Shown piece by piece: positions 37,370 to 52,402 of a stretch of 64,000 nucleotides of DNA. A model generated the notes under the pieces. That model saw nothing but the letters and a program-made list of their open reading frames with translations, had not been told where the DNA came from and made no database searches. Within the stretch, counting starts at the first letter, position 1, and every line of letters starts with the position of its first letter. The position numbers and the translations under genes were made by a program. Source of the stretch: Paulownia fortunei (taxonomy: Eukaryota; Streptophyta; Magnoliopsida; Lamiales; Paulowniaceae); contig CM033113.1 of assembly GCA_019321725.1 (NCBI GenBank), forward strand, positions 930,001 to 994,000, given 5' to 3'.

Positions 37370-39349
37370 AACAAATACATGGGCGGAATTTATGGGAGTG
37401 TAGTTAAAAAGATTTACAGACAAAAAGCCTAAAATTTCTTAATGGAAGAGTAAAAGAGTGGGTATAAAAGTTTTAAGCAACAAGCTTAAGAAAATGAAAT
37501 TGGATATTATAATTTATGGAGAAGGTATATAAATTCAATGCCTTGAAAGAAAAGCAAGAGAAATAAGCGAAATAACATATATGGGTTGGACTTGGAAAAC
37601 TCGTGATTCGCCAACTTATAAATTGTCAAATAACGCGAAATGGAAAACATCAGTAAACATGACATGGGTCTGTTTGGAAAAAAAAAAAAAATGTTACGTA
37701 CGAATTTAAACACGTTTAATATTCAGAAATTTAAAACTCCGTCCTTGCACTTGCTTTCCATGTTTTTTCTTTTCTTTTATTTATTTATTTTTTATGTGTC
37801 CGTCATTTTGGTTTTATTTGAGATTTTAATAATAAATTATAAGTGCAACACTTACCTCTTGGATTAAAATTCTAAATGAAAGTGCCTTTATATATACAAC
37901 TCCCAATAATTTGGACCCCAATTTCAACTTCAAAATTTGAAAACTAAGTAATAAATAAAGTAATAAATACACAAATATATTAAATACGAAAAAATATTCT
38001 TACTATTTGAAATTGAATTAATTTATTACATTACTATCTAATCAAAAATAAATATTAAATTCTTTTTAATAAAAATGAATAACTATGTCTTTGTTCAATT
38101 TTTTGAAAAAAGAATAATCTAAAATGCCATGTAAGATAGTAGGTATATTCCTTTTTTAAAACATTATAGATATATAATTATTCATCTTTATCCAAAATCA
38201 TCCATTGTCTAATAATTTTCTAGTCTTCAACTTATTACCTCATATGATCATATCGCTGCATGCAGGCAACCAAGGCCATATCATTCCATAATGCGTAAGC
38301 ATACACGTAAGCAATAAATCTTGAAGGATTATATAAGATAGCTAAGTCAGCCAGTCAATTCTGACATTTTGAAACTTAAGATAAACTTAAGAGTCTTGCT
38401 CGTGGATTAACAATGCGTGAATAACTCAACTTTCACCCAAAATTTATCTTATTTTGTGGCAATAAACAGATGATCTTTCTTTTTCCCTATTTGTGGACCG
38501 AGGAATATAGTCAATTGTTTTATTTAATTACCTTCTCCAATCCCATCACGCCTTCTTACTTGCATTATCATCTTTTGATTTTTATTCTTTTGTGGGCTGT
38601 TCTCAATTTCATCCATCCTCCACTGATGTGGTCCTGGAATGCTGAGGAAACCAGCATAAGGAACGTTTTACATTTTTTTTTTGGCTGAAAAAGAATCAAG
38701 AATGACGACTTATACTTAGTATAAGAATCCAGGTTGCTCAAGGAAATAAGATGAAAATTGAACGGCAGAAGTTGATTAAATTCTAGGAATCTATGTTTGT
38801 CCAATTGTAAGGAACTTGTGAAAGCACTTTCAAGATTTACATTAGCTGCGGAAAGAACCATGCATGGTTCTATATACTGATATTAATCACCACAATGCGC
38901 ACACAGCAAAAGCATCCAATGTGCATAAATCCACCCTAATAAATTCTTACAAGATTAAGAAAACCAGACATAATATGCCATATGATGAATATGTAGCAGA
39001 TAATTCGTCAGAAAACTTTCGATGGACAAGTCTTCTGATTAATCAAACATAATGTGAAACTATTACATTGACCTGATCCACCAGCTGAACCTTAAATGAA
39101 AATTTTGCAACACAACTATCATGGTTTTCGCTAAAATTTTACAGACGCAAGACGTAATAAAGCAGTCTAGCTAGGGTTTCCTTGAAGAGGAAAAGAATTG
39201 CGGTACTACTACTTTTGCTAGTACTTTTCAACTCAAAGCATTGTGCCAGTAATTCGTACTCCTTGTTTTGATAGAAAGAAGGGATATTTCTTGGAAACAA
39301 GTTGTTTCCTCACCAAACATTGCTTTAATTGTCCTCTATTCCAAGTCGT

Positions 39350-39357
39350 CCACGTGG
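39350..39357 (+). promoter_or_regulatory. G-box upstream of BBE-like copy A
   Basis: CCACGTGG, a palindromic CACGTG core recognised by plant bZIP and bHLH factors, about 175 bp before the start codon. Conserved in unit B. Confidence 0.6.
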
Positions 39358-39473
39358 AAAATCGAGAATTTCATTAGGGGGATTAACGTAGGAGCTTGAA
39401 TTGTCATCTAATCTGGTATATAACGCGGAGTTATATATATTTCCACACAATTAGAAAAGTCTCCGACAACTTC

Positions 39474-39481
39474 TATAAATA
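39474..39481 (+). promoter_or_regulatory. TATA box of BBE-like copy A
   Basis: TATAAATA, 52 bp before the start codon, which implies a short leader of about 20-25 nt. The same box and spacing occur in unit B. Confidence 0.75.
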
Positions 39482-39525
39482 GAAGGGGTTTAGTCCTCAA
39501 TAAGCAAAAAAACTCGATTCAAGAA

Positions 39526-41114
<1,589 letters not shown>

Positions 41115-41149
41115 AAGAAACAACTTCGTAGCTAGTCATCGTATGGCCT

Positions 41150-41168
41150 AATAAAATTACTGAATAAA
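41150..41168 (+). terminator. Polyadenylation signals of BBE-like copy A
   Basis: Two AATAAA hexamers (41150-41155 and 41163-41168), 35-50 bp after the stop. Both are conserved at 54028-54033 and 54041-54046 in unit B. Confidence 0.6.
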
Positions 41169-43648
41169 AATGTTGCGTCATAAATGATGTTATTTGATTA
41201 AATTAATGATTAAGAAATAATAAATGCAGATTTGTTTAGTTGATTTGATTTTAGTGGCATATGCCATGTTTGTTGTACTCTGATTGTAAGTACTGTAAAT
41301 TACTACAACAATATTAATGTTATTGATGTTAATGCAATATAATGTTGGAAATGGGTTGAATTCAGGTTTTTATATGTTTTGATTTAACTCAAATACAAAT
41401 GTATCCTACAATTGGAACCCTTGTTTTAAATCGACTTTTTAATGTACCGCAGTTCTCTGAACATATGACTAAAACCCAACGAACTTATAAACAAAAAAAG
41501 GAATGAAAAAGATGGTAGCCTATCATAGAAAGGGTGGTTGTTTTTCCTTTTATTATTAAGGGAAAATGTGACTTTATCTTCTTAAATTTAATAATTTTGG
41601 CATTTTAATTTTAAAAAATAATTTAATAGCTCTTTCCCACATCAATTTATGTTTATTGTAGTAGTGCTTTAATTGTCCTGCAATGATGTTTCGAATTAAA
41701 TTTTCACTAAAATGCTATTCGTTAGTCACTGTCGCATGTTCTCCCCTCTGCCATTCCTGATCAAAAGCCAAGTAAAATACTTTGTATATTTTTTATTTTT
41801 ATTAATGATTAAAACATCATAAACAGTGATAGTTTTGTTGCAAATAAAATCGATTATAGTACAAAAAATATGTATTTTTGCCCTTTTTTCTCTCAAAAGC
41901 CAAGAAAAAAATTTCTTAATATTTTTAATAATGAAGACACGACAAATGATTGTACTTTTGCGGTAAAATTATTAGTCGCAGTATGAGAAACAACTAATAA
42001 GTAATTGCTAATAATAATTATAAATAGTATTAGTCACACCATTTGAGGAATTGGATTTTAGCCCTGTATCAAATTGGATTTTAGCCCTGTATAACTATAT
42101 AAATATTGTATTCTATGTTATTGCCATCTACAATAAAAAAAATAAAATAAAATTCTCACATTGCAATCGATAATGCTTGTAGCAAAAATACCATTTTTTA
42201 TCGTGCATTTACCTTGACAATAATAGAAAAAAATTACAAAACCTTTTGCTTAGTTTTTGAGTTGGAAAGAGAGAGGAAAATGTGTGATTATATTGCAAAT
42301 AACAAAGATCGTTCTAATAAAAAATTGATGTGAAAATGTCATTGGGGTAAAAGTGCTATAATAAATATAAGTTAATTAGATAAAATTATATTAATTTATT
42401 TTAAGAATAAAGTACCAAAATAATTAAGTTTAAAGATTGACATGCCATTTGTCCTATTATTTATATTTTGAAGTTTTGACTATTCTTTTAATGTCATCTA
42501 CGTACTTGATAATCCAATAGCAAATTTGTGTGTGGAGAGGTATTTCGTAAAAAATAAGAGTTATTTGGCTGGACTTTTAAGTTTTTCAAAATATTTTATA
42601 AACTATTAAAAAGTGTTTTATAATATTTTTTTAAAAGAACTTATAAAATAAAATAATTATTTGAGAGTTTATAATCTTTTAAAAAAAATACTTCAACTCC
42701 AATTTATTTTTAAAATAAAATTTATTTTAATTATAAAATTACTATTATTAATATTTTAAAAAAATTATAATCTTATTTTATTCAAAATTGGTCCTATAAG
42801 AGAATGCTTTTATTCAACTTCTTTTGTGGATGCTGGATAGGCATAATGACCGGATTCCTTTCTTTCATGGTCCGCTGGGCCTAGTTCTTTCAACTTATCC
42901 AAGGAATGGTCCAAGGGCAAAACTGTGGGCTCGGTAGCTACGTGCGCTCAGAAAATGGATACAATGGCATCTATGGGTGATTATGGTACGATTTTATAAT
43001 TTTTTTATTAATTTTAAATCAAATTATCATGTGTGATTTTATTAGAAAATAATTTTAAATTGTAATTTTGTCAAGTAAAATGAAAGTACAGTTTTAAGTG
43101 ATTTTGGACAGTTGCGGACGATTTAATGATTTTTTACCAATAAAGAGAAATGATTAACCCCTAAAAAATTAAGATATTAATAGAAAAAAATACTTCAACA
43201 TGAAAGTAGTACCATAATTTTCGTTGTAAAAATAATAGCATAATCTTTCATGTACTAACAGCTAGCTACATCATTGTGCATAAATTTCAACTTATTTTAT
43301 ATATTCTACTTATTCATTTAGTTTTATTTAAATATGATGGTTGCTGCTTTTGTCTTGAGTCTTGAAATTTAGAGATGTGAATTGTAAGAAAGAATAATTA
43401 GCTTAATTGTTAGGATTCGATATGATAGATTAATTACAAAATTACTATTTTAAAATACAAATAGACAATTCAGTTTCTAATAATTTTTTTAGCTCCCAAA
43501 CCACCACTGCACCGCCTTTGTTTAGTATTTTACTTCATAATTTTTGTAATAAATCAATTTAACGGTGCAGTATGGGACGATTTTATTAATTTGAGCGATT
43601 TTTTTAAAATTATGATCACCTGCACCAATTAGGTTTACCCTTTGTTTG

Positions 43649-43804
43649 TTTTAATGATTTCTTGACCCATAACTATCACGCTAATAAGATCTGTTCAAAA
43701 TGAAGTAAGTTATAGGTCGTCCTCAATTTTAATGATTTCTTGACCCATAACTATCACGCTAATAAGATCTGTTCAAAATGACGTAAGGACTATAGGTTAT
43801 AGGT
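43649..43804. repeat. 78-bp tandem duplication present only in unit A
   Basis: The segment starting TTTTAATGATTTCTTGACCC is repeated at 43727. Unit B has it once, near 56719. The two copies differ slightly (GAAGTAAG against GACGTAAG). Confidence 0.85.
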
Positions 43805-44361
43805 CGCCTCAATTACAGAGTTTTCAAAATATTTTCTCTATGATAAGGTCATTGTTCTATTTTTTTAAAATATTTTAAAATAACCCCCTATTCTCTAAAA
43901 TGAAAATCATCATCTTCAAAATTACACTTCAATTATAGTAATAATGAGATATTATTAATTTTCAACTATTAATTATTAAAATAATAATATAAAGAAATAG
44001 AAAATTTTTAAATTTTCAACTTTCGTCTTCGCGCGATGTCAAAGGAAAATTATTTTAGGGTGAAGGGAGTATTTGAATAGTTTTAACATTGGCTATCTAT
44101 ATGTTGGGATCCACTACAAATACGTGGGTCTTTCATTTGAAAATAGAGATGATAAAAAGAAAAAGGAAGAAAAAGAAGATTAAAATGTAATTCCGCGTCT
44201 CATTTTTTTTTGTCAAAAATGTATGACAGTTCATTCAGTCTCACTTGATGAAAAAGAGAAGAAAATTTCTGCGCATTGTCCCATTGGTTTTGCCTATAAA
44301 AAGGGAGGATAGGTGAGACTCAAATTGTACCAAAAAAGAGAGAGTTTGGCATTCAACAAAG

Positions 44362-44403
44362 GCAAAAAAAATAAAAATAAAAATAAAAATAAAAATAAAT
44401 AAA
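44362..44403. repeat. (AAAAT)n microsatellite
   Basis: A pentanucleotide run of AAAAT/AAATA units. In unit B the same place (about 59055) holds only two or three units. Confidence 0.85.
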
Positions 44404-45337
44404 TAGAGTGTAGGTACCTAGGAAATGAATTTGGGATAGTTAAATTGTGATATGTGTGGAAAAATATTGATTTTTTTTTTTCTCTTGGGCAATACAAAGA
44501 GGTTGGGAGAATGTTATTTCGTAACCATTAGAGTTGTTATATAAGAGTTTTATTTTTTTGAATTTGAACATAAAACTCAATGTTTTATTTTTTCTTCTAC
44601 CGATAAATTTTTTATTAGTAGAACAACAACTTTGGTGGACATAAGGGGATTTGCAGAACCACAAAATTTTTTTTATATAATTTTATATTATGTCGTCATC
44701 ATTTATATTTTATCGTCATTCTATTGATGTGATTTGTCGGATACCTAATAAATTAAATTTTTAATTTTCAATTACTTCCATCGTGTCCAAGTGGCAGGCA
44801 ACATCATTACACCTTAGAAAAAGAAGAAGCCTTTGATCAGCTTGCTAGTTCACCTATGGATCAATCATAGAGTTTCAACTCCTTTATAATAGTATATTTT
44901 CAGTAGAATTCAAAGAGCAAAGCCAAAGCAAGATATCTTCTTTTCACATTTTCTTGCATTTTTTTGGGACTTCAGCAACCATAATTTGTAAAATATTGTC
45001 CCTAAAATGTGATTGACATTGATTATTAGATCAAGATCAAAATAATAGGAAGTTTTAAAACTTTACCATAGTATTTTGATCTAATTAAACCAGTTATCAT
45101 GAGTAATAAAAATTGAAAGGTACATATAATCGTAAAAATGTCACTTTGAATCCTTTATTCTAGTTTCTTATTCTATTATGCATTCCATATCATGAATGCA
45201 TATCAAGTATATATGTAGTAATTTTAATTAATTAATTTATTTTTTTAATATACACATGATGCGCACATATAATACAAAATAATTATTTAATGTATTATAC
45301 ATGATGAAACACCAAATTACAACACAATTAAACTGCT

Positions 45338-47003
45338 TGTTGATGAGTAGATTTTATACTCATTAATTGAGTACCATTTGTTTAACTTTTTGATTAGTTT
45401 TTGAGTGTTTTTGTTAACTTTTATGCATTTAGTTTGAAATATTGTAGGTAATAGCAAAATGAGGAGAAAATAAAAATAAACATAAAACTTGGTTTAAATT
45501 TTGATTAATACGCTTTTTGGTGCTATTGAGGGCAGTGTTCGTATTTCAATCATAACTTTTTGCTCCAATATCCTTTTGACTTGTTTCTTGAATCATTGGA
45601 AAGCCAAGAGATTTATCTATAATGTTTATGTCTATCATAAAATTCAATTCTTTCTATTTCAATGAGAAAAATCAGGTTAAATAGTCTACACTTGACTGAA
45701 CATTTTAGGTATGACACATCTTGGTATTTCTAGCATAAATCTTTGTATAGATTTCATATTGAGTTGATTCAAGTTCTTATCAAAAGCAAGACATAGAACT
45801 ACAATTCATATGAAGACACCAAAAGTCAATTTAGCTTAGAAATAAGTGAAAAATCAGTTGAAAGAGGCTACAAGCGCAGCACCTAGGCGCTGCAATCACT
45901 GTTCATGACAGAATGTGCAGCGTCTAGACGCTGGAAATCAGCGACTAGGCACTGCCCTCACTGGATTGCAGTATGCTACAGTGCCTAGGCGCTGCAAATT
46001 GGCGCCTAAGCACTGCCAATCGGGTAAGTAAGGGCAAATTGGTATTTTATGCCCTCTTTAGGGCTTTGTCATCAAGTTTAAGTATTCCAAAAGTCTCAAT
46101 TTCAGATTTTTAGAGAGGGAGAGAGGGAGAGAAGAGAAATAAGCCAAGAAAGAAGAATGAAGAAGAAGAAGAGGATAAAATTCTTCCAAAATTTGAGAAG
46201 AAGACATCTATAAGGGGAAGAAACTCATCCTACTTCCAAGTTTTATTTCATTTTACTATTTCTCTCATTAAATATATTTATGAATATTATTAGGTTGTCT
46301 TTCATTTTTATCATTATGAACTAATTATTTTTTTAGGGTTGTGATGTAATCTAATTATGATGTTTTGAATATTTGTATCAATTCAATTCTCAATTTATGT
46401 TCAAGTTGAGTTTTCTACATTGTTTTTAATGCTTTCAATTACTTGACCACTAATTGAATAATTTGCTAATCATATTGACCCGGGGGGTGATATATGTTTA
46501 AAGTTCTATGTGTAGAAAACCATAAATTGCATGTGAGATAGGAACATACTTACATGGTTTGTGTAGTCTTGTTGGAGATCCATAAAATCTAATGAATTGT
46601 TGATTGTTGTAATTCACATAGGAATATAGTGGGTTAGCAATTGATGATATTTTCATTAGATCTTGGGAGAGGCTAGTGGATAATTTAGGGATTCTCGACT
46701 ATTATTTATAAAATTAATTGAGATTGATGCGATGAATTATTCAATTCGAACTAATTATGGTAAAATCATAACCCTAGGCTTTTTAAGTTAGTGAATTTTA
46801 TCTTTAAATACTTTCTATCATTAAATTTAGTTGAATTTAGTTTATAAAAAAAAATCACAAAAATGCATTCATTCAAATAAAATTAGGGTTAATATAATTT
46901 CGTTACTTAATAATTCAACAATTCTCGTGGGAACGATAATTGATTCATCACTTTATTATTTGTATACGATAACGTGCACTTGCGTTCACGAATTTTCGCA
47001 ACA
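45338..47003. mobile_element. Solo-LTR-like element in unit A
   Basis: About 1.67 kb, beginning TGTTGATGAG and ending CGCAACA, so it has TGTTG...CAACA ends as LTRs do. No protein-coding frame. A relative of 1.70 kb lies at 57341-59043, at a different site of unit B, and an internal fragment lies at 49590-49960 (again at 62677-63047). A clean 5-bp target duplication was not found (CTGCT against CTCGT). The element carries several GC-rich palindromic words (see findings). Confidence 0.6.
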
Positions 47004-47711
47004 CTCGTTATCCCATAGCAAGACTTTGCACTTAAACTAAATCCCATTAACAATTTGTTATAAACTTTCACAAATTTAGTATCAATAACCATTTAAATTA
47101 GTTATTTCCTTGAAAATAATTTGGCTCTGAACCCTTGGAAGTGATCAGTACATATTTTGGCTCTGGATATTCATCTTAGAACTTGTTCTCAAACCAAATG
47201 TGGAGATACCCTAATCCTCCCCTTCACACCATCAGATTGGATAAACATATTGTAGACTTAGTCATTTGACCCCGAAGCCTTTCTGAGTGGAAGCTGAACA
47301 TATTTAATGGAAGATAAAATGTCAAATATTCTATTTTTTTTACGACTTTCATGCATGAAAGAAAATCAGAGGCTTTCCACGAAAGAACATTCAAAAACCA
47401 ACTCACATATATGGAGATATCCTCTTGAAAGACCAATTTCCTATTTATACATTTTTGTTCAAATAAATCATGTGGAATAATGTAGAACTTCTGTAACCCC
47501 ATATATTGATCCTGGACTACTTTGTTTTAATATAATAAAAAAGAAGTGTCATTATGGAACTGGTTTTTCTTTTTTCTGTAAGAACGCATGCAAAACAAAA
47601 TTAAATCACAGGAAATTAACAGGATTACAAACCTGATATTCACATTCAAACTTTCGCAACATGTTTCCCCAGTTATCCCCTGATAAGTAGCATTATAAGT
47701 ACAACACAATC

Positions 47712-48301
47712 TGTTAGACTGTCACCCACGTCAAACCATAAATTAGTTTAAATTGACTATAATAAAATGATGAACATAAATTAAGATAATATGAGTATTT
47801 ACGTGATTCGACTAATAACAAGTCTATATCCAATATGGAGGAGTGATTCTACTATAATAGAAATAACAATTTAGAGTTTACAATAATGAAAGAAAGTGAT
47901 CTCTAATTAAACCCAACATTCAAGAGAAAAAAATCACTATTTACTCAATAGAATTATCTCTCAGCTATTTCCCAACTCTCAATCTAACTTTCTCAATCTC
48001 TCTACAATTTTCTGTCTTCAGTTGTGTGTTAAATGAAGAAAATTGTGATTCTATTTATTATTACGGAGAGAAGTAGCCTCCTTCAACACTTTCTTCGATC
48101 GAGAGAAAAAATTGTGCCGCCTTTGATTGATGCAAATTGTAGAAGTATTGATATGACTTATTTATAACAATGCAAACCAAAAACCACTTGCAACTAATTA
48201 TATTTAATGCACCATGATTAGTGCATCATGATCAATGCATTGTGGTCATCTTGATTCTTTACACTTGTGCATTAAAAAAATAATTCAAGCCACTTTCAAC
48301 A
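47712..48301 (-). mobile_element. Solo LTR of a Copia-type element, unit A
   Basis: 590 bp with ends TGTTAG...TTCAACA and a perfect 5-bp target duplication CAATC at 47707-47711 and 48302-48306. Read on the minus strand it resembles a plant Copia LTR, with a serine/tyrosine-type CT-rich leader and the GTGGTT-like end. The same insertion with the same target duplication is present in unit B, so it predates the large duplication. Confidence 0.82.
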
Positions 48302-48389
48302 CAATCCATGCTCCACAAAATACAAACTAATAATCTCCAATCATATAAAGACTCCAAGCAATACTTCTACTCTTACATTCATTTTTCTT

Positions 48390-48725
48390 GTCATCATTTC
48401 GTGCTCACGGGCATCTTCTGCTGATGGGCACGACGGTTTTCTTGAATGTCCCTCTGAAGAATTCCAGAACGACACCTCGATTTTCTAACAACCCAAGCAA
48501 CTCATCTTACACGTCGAGCCTGCAACTTTCCATTCAACCGCTAGCGATCATAACCCTGGAGCACGAATCCCACATCCCGCCTGTCATCTGCTGCACCAAA
48601 TTAAGAAAGTGATATGCAAATTAGAAGTCAAGGTGGCGGCCATCACCATGAGGGACTATCTTTCGTGTCACCTTAGGCATGATCATGGATTCGAATTTAC
48701 CGCGGACCTGATGAATGACATGAGT
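48390..48725 (+). pseudogene. Decayed BBE-like gene fragment, unit A
   Basis: Reading across frames gives GHDGFLECPSEEFQND, then QLSIQPLAIITLEHESHIPP, then RSQGGGHHHEGLSFVSP, which is the N-terminal quarter of a BBE-like oxidoreductase up to the flavin-histidine motif. Stops and at least two frameshifts separate these pieces, and nothing after it continues the FAD domain. It is diverged from the neighbouring BBE genes, so it derives from another family member. Confidence 0.8.
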
Positions 48726-50033
48726 TTTTTGAATTAAATTAGTACAGGAGCATGCTATTAGATTTTAATATAATATGATTCAATAATTATAATTTAGAAT
48801 CGTCATGTAAATTATAAAAAAATACTTTAATTCTAAATTGGAGCGTACCTGAATTCATGACAATGAAAGCATTTGGGGTATGCGTATTCCACAATCAAAT
48901 CAACTTAGAATGCTCAATGGGTCTCTCTAAGATGAGGAGGAGGAAGAGAAGAACATAATTGTATGATATAACTTGAGAACCATAACGTATGATGTTCTTT
49001 ACATACTAGGTCAAAAAGAATCCTATCAATTCTGAATTTGACTAGTATTAGGTCTCTATTCATTATAAAGTCCATACCCTAAAAATATTTCTAAAGTTTC
49101 ATATGGTAGATTACTCATTTGATTCTATCAAATTGGACAACTTATAATATAATTGTTGTTCAAATATATAAGTCCATATTAATTAATTCTAACACATAAC
49201 ACATGCATGTTAAAAAAGACAATATTAACGTTTTGTATGAAACATATTAATTTTTAAAATTTAATAAAATCCTTAAATTTCAGCATACCTTGCTTGGTTG
49301 TTGTCCTCTTTCCAACTTTCAACTAGCAAACGCAATCAAGAGCATTCTAAGTGTGGTGGTTCCCTCAATTTCAACGCTCACAACTGCTTTAGTCAGTAAT
49401 TGTAATGCAATTAGGTGGATAATTAGAAAATTAGGTTGTGTGGCCCGTCAATTAAATCATTATGCCAAGTGAAAAAAGTTTAGCTAGTTGCTTGAATTAA
49501 GTGGCCAATTGGAGGTGGTGTCAGCTATTAGCTTCTGGTTATAGTTAACAAGTAATAAAGTGATGAATAAATTATTGTTCCCATAAGTATTGTTGAATTA
49601 TTAATTACCAAAATTTTAAAATATTATAGATAATAGCAAAATGATAAGAAAATGGAAAGAAAAATAAAACTTGGTTAAAATTTAGAATAATCCGTGTTTT
49701 CGTGCTATTAAGGGCAATATTCGTATTTCAATCATAACGTTTTTGTCCAATATCATTTTGACTTGTTTCTTAAACCATTGGAAAGACAAGAGATATATCT
49801 ATAACTTTTATATTTACCATGAAATCTAGTTCTTTCTATTTCAATGAGAAACATCGGGTTCAATAGTCTATATTTAACTAAAAATTTCTGGTATGACACA
49901 TCTTAGTATTTTAGGCATATCTTGGACAATACATGACCTTGTATTGAAGATATAATTTATGCATGGTAATTGTGTTGGAAAAAAATTGAGTGTAATTTAT
50001 ATATGGCCAGAGTAACATTTTGGGATAGAATTT
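48726..50033. other. End of unit A
   Basis: No gene recognised. It contains a 370-bp internal piece of the 1.7 kb LTR-like element (49590-49960) and AT-rich sequence. It is almost identical to 61814-63120. Confidence 0.55.
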
Positions 50034-52228
50034 CTTGTTTGTTTTTGCATGATACTTAATCACATTCATAAAAATTAAAAATCAAAATTAATGCCTATTT
50101 CTTCAAAAGAATAAATGATGGAATTTAATATAATATATTATACTTTTTATTTTTCTTTTGCTCACTAATATAAATACAAATATATGGGCGGAATTTATCG
50201 GGAATGGGAGTGTAGTTAAAAAGATTTATAGGCAACAAGCCTAAAATTTCTTAATGGAAGAGTAAAAGAGTGGGTATAAAAGTTTTAAGCAACAAGCTTA
50301 AGAAAATGAAATTGGATATTATAATTTATGGAGAAGGTATATAAATTCAATGCCTTGAAAGAAAAGCAAGAGAAATAAGCGAAACAACATATATGGGTTG
50401 GACTTGGAAAACTCGTGATTCGCCAACTTATATTTGCCAAATAACGTGAAAGAGAAAACATCAGTAAAAATGACATGGGACTGTTTGAAGAAAAAAAAAA
50501 TTACGTACCAACTTAAACACGTTCAATATTCAGAAATTTAAAACTCCGTCCCTGCACTTGCTTTCCATGTTTTTTCTTTTATTTATTTATTTTTTCTATG
50601 TCTCCATCATTTTGGTTTTATTTGAGGTATTAATAACGAATTAATAAGTGTAACACTTACCGCTTAGATTAAAATTGTGAATGAAAGTGCCTTTATATAT
50701 ACAACTCCCAATGAATTTTGAGCATTTTACACCCCAAGTTCAATTTCAAAATTTTGTCTAACTAATTTTTAACTCATGAAGACATGGCAAAAACCATTTT
50801 TTAATTATAATGTCAAAAAAATTAATTATTTAAGCAATTCAGAATTTGAAAACTATGTAATAAATAAAGTAATAAATACACAAATATATAAAATACGAAA
50901 AAATATTCTTTCTATTTAATCTAAAATAAATATTAAATTGTTTTGGATAAAAATGAATAACTATGTCTTTTTTCAATTTTCTGAAAAAAGAATAATCTAA
51001 TATGCCATGTAAGATAGTAGGTATATTCCTTTTCTTAAAACATTACAGAAATATAATTATTCATCTTTATCCAAAATCATCAATTGTCTATTAATTTTCT
51101 AGTCTTCGACTTATTACCCCATATGATCATATCGCTGCATGCAGGCAACCAAGGCCATATATTCCATAATGCGTAAGCATACACGTAACCAGTAAATACT
51201 GAAGGATTATATAAGATAGCTAAGTCAGCCAGTCAATTCTGACATTTTGAAACTTAAGATGAACTTAAGAGTCTTGCTCGTGGATTAACAATGCGTGAAT
51301 AACTCAACTTTCACCAAAAATTTATCTTATTTTGTGGCAATAAACAGATGATCTTTCTTTTTCCCTATTTGTGGACCGAGGAATATAGTTAATTGCTTTA
51401 TTTAATTACCTTCTCCAATCCCATCACGCCTTCTTACTTGCATTATCATCTTTTGATTTTTATTCTTTTGTGGGCTGTTCTCAATTTCATCCATCCTCCA
51501 CTGAAGTGGTCCTGGAATGCTGGGGAAACCAGCATAAGGAACGTTTTACATTTTTTTTTTGGCTGAAAAAGAATCAAGAATGACGACTTATACTTAGTAT
51601 AAGAATCCAGGTTGCTCAAGGAAATAAGATGAAAATTGAATGGCAGAAGTTGATTAATTTCTAGGAATCTATGTTTGTCCAATTGTATGGAACTTGTGAA
51701 AGCATTTTCAAGATTTACATTAGCTGCGGAAACAACCATGCATGGTTCTATATACTGATATTAATCACCACAATGCGCACACAGCAAAAGCATCCAATGT
51801 GCATAAATCCACCGTAATAAATTCTTACAAGATTAAGAAAACCAGACATAATATGCCATATGATGAATATGTAGCAGATAATTCGTCAGAAAACTTTCGA
51901 TGGACAAGTCTTCTGATCAATCAAACATAATGTGAAACTATTACATTGACCTGATCCACCAGCTGAACCTTAAATGAAAATTTTGCAACGCAACTATCAT
52001 GGTTTTCGCTAAAATTTTACAGACGCAAGACGTAATAAAGCAGCCTAGCTAGGGTTTCCTTGAAGAGGAAAAGAATTGCGGTACTACTACTTTTGCTAGT
52101 ACTTTTCAACTCAAAGCATTGTGCCAGTAATTCGTACTCCTTGTTTTGATAGAAAGAAGGGATATTTCTTGGAAACAAGTTGTTTCCTCACCAAACATTG
52201 CTTTAATTGTCCTCTATTCCAAGTCGTC

Positions 52229-52234
52229 CACGTG
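52229..52234 (+). promoter_or_regulatory. G-box upstream of BBE-like copy B
   Basis: CACGTG within CCACGTGG, 174 bp before the start codon, in the same place as in copy A. Confidence 0.6.
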
Positions 52235-52350
52235 GAAAATCGAGAATTTCATTAGGGGGATTAACGTAGGAGCTTGAATTGTCATCTAATCTGGTATAAA
52301 CGCGGAGTTATATATATTTCCACACAATTAGAAAAGTCTCCGACAACTTC

Positions 52351-52358
52351 TATAAATA
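52351..52358 (+). promoter_or_regulatory. TATA box of BBE-like copy B
   Basis: TATAAATA, 52 bp before the start codon, identical in sequence and spacing to copy A. Confidence 0.75.
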
Positions 52359-52402
52359 GAAGGGGTTTAGTCCCCAATAAGCAAAAAAACTCGATTCAAG
52401 AA

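Larger units (their letters stand above)
41169..45337. other. AT-rich 3' flank of unit A
   Basis: No gene. It aligns with 54047-57340 and 59044-60430 of unit B. It holds a MITE-like AT-rich block (42545-42830), a 78-bp tandem duplication (43649-43804) and an (AAAAT)n run at 44362-44403. Confidence 0.55.

Noticed and set aside
38568..38861. A 97-residue open frame on the minus strand upstream of the BBE-like gene, repeated at 51446-51739
   Set aside because: It is conserved only because the units are recent duplicates. The protein has no recognisable domain and it lies in the BBE upstream region.
38864..39052. A 62-residue open frame (+), repeated at 51742-51930
   Set aside because: Same reasoning: duplicated with the unit, no motif, inside the promoter-side spacer.
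49290..49472. A 60-residue frame repeated at 62378-62560
   Set aside because: Present in both units by recent duplication. No family recognised and no promoter context.
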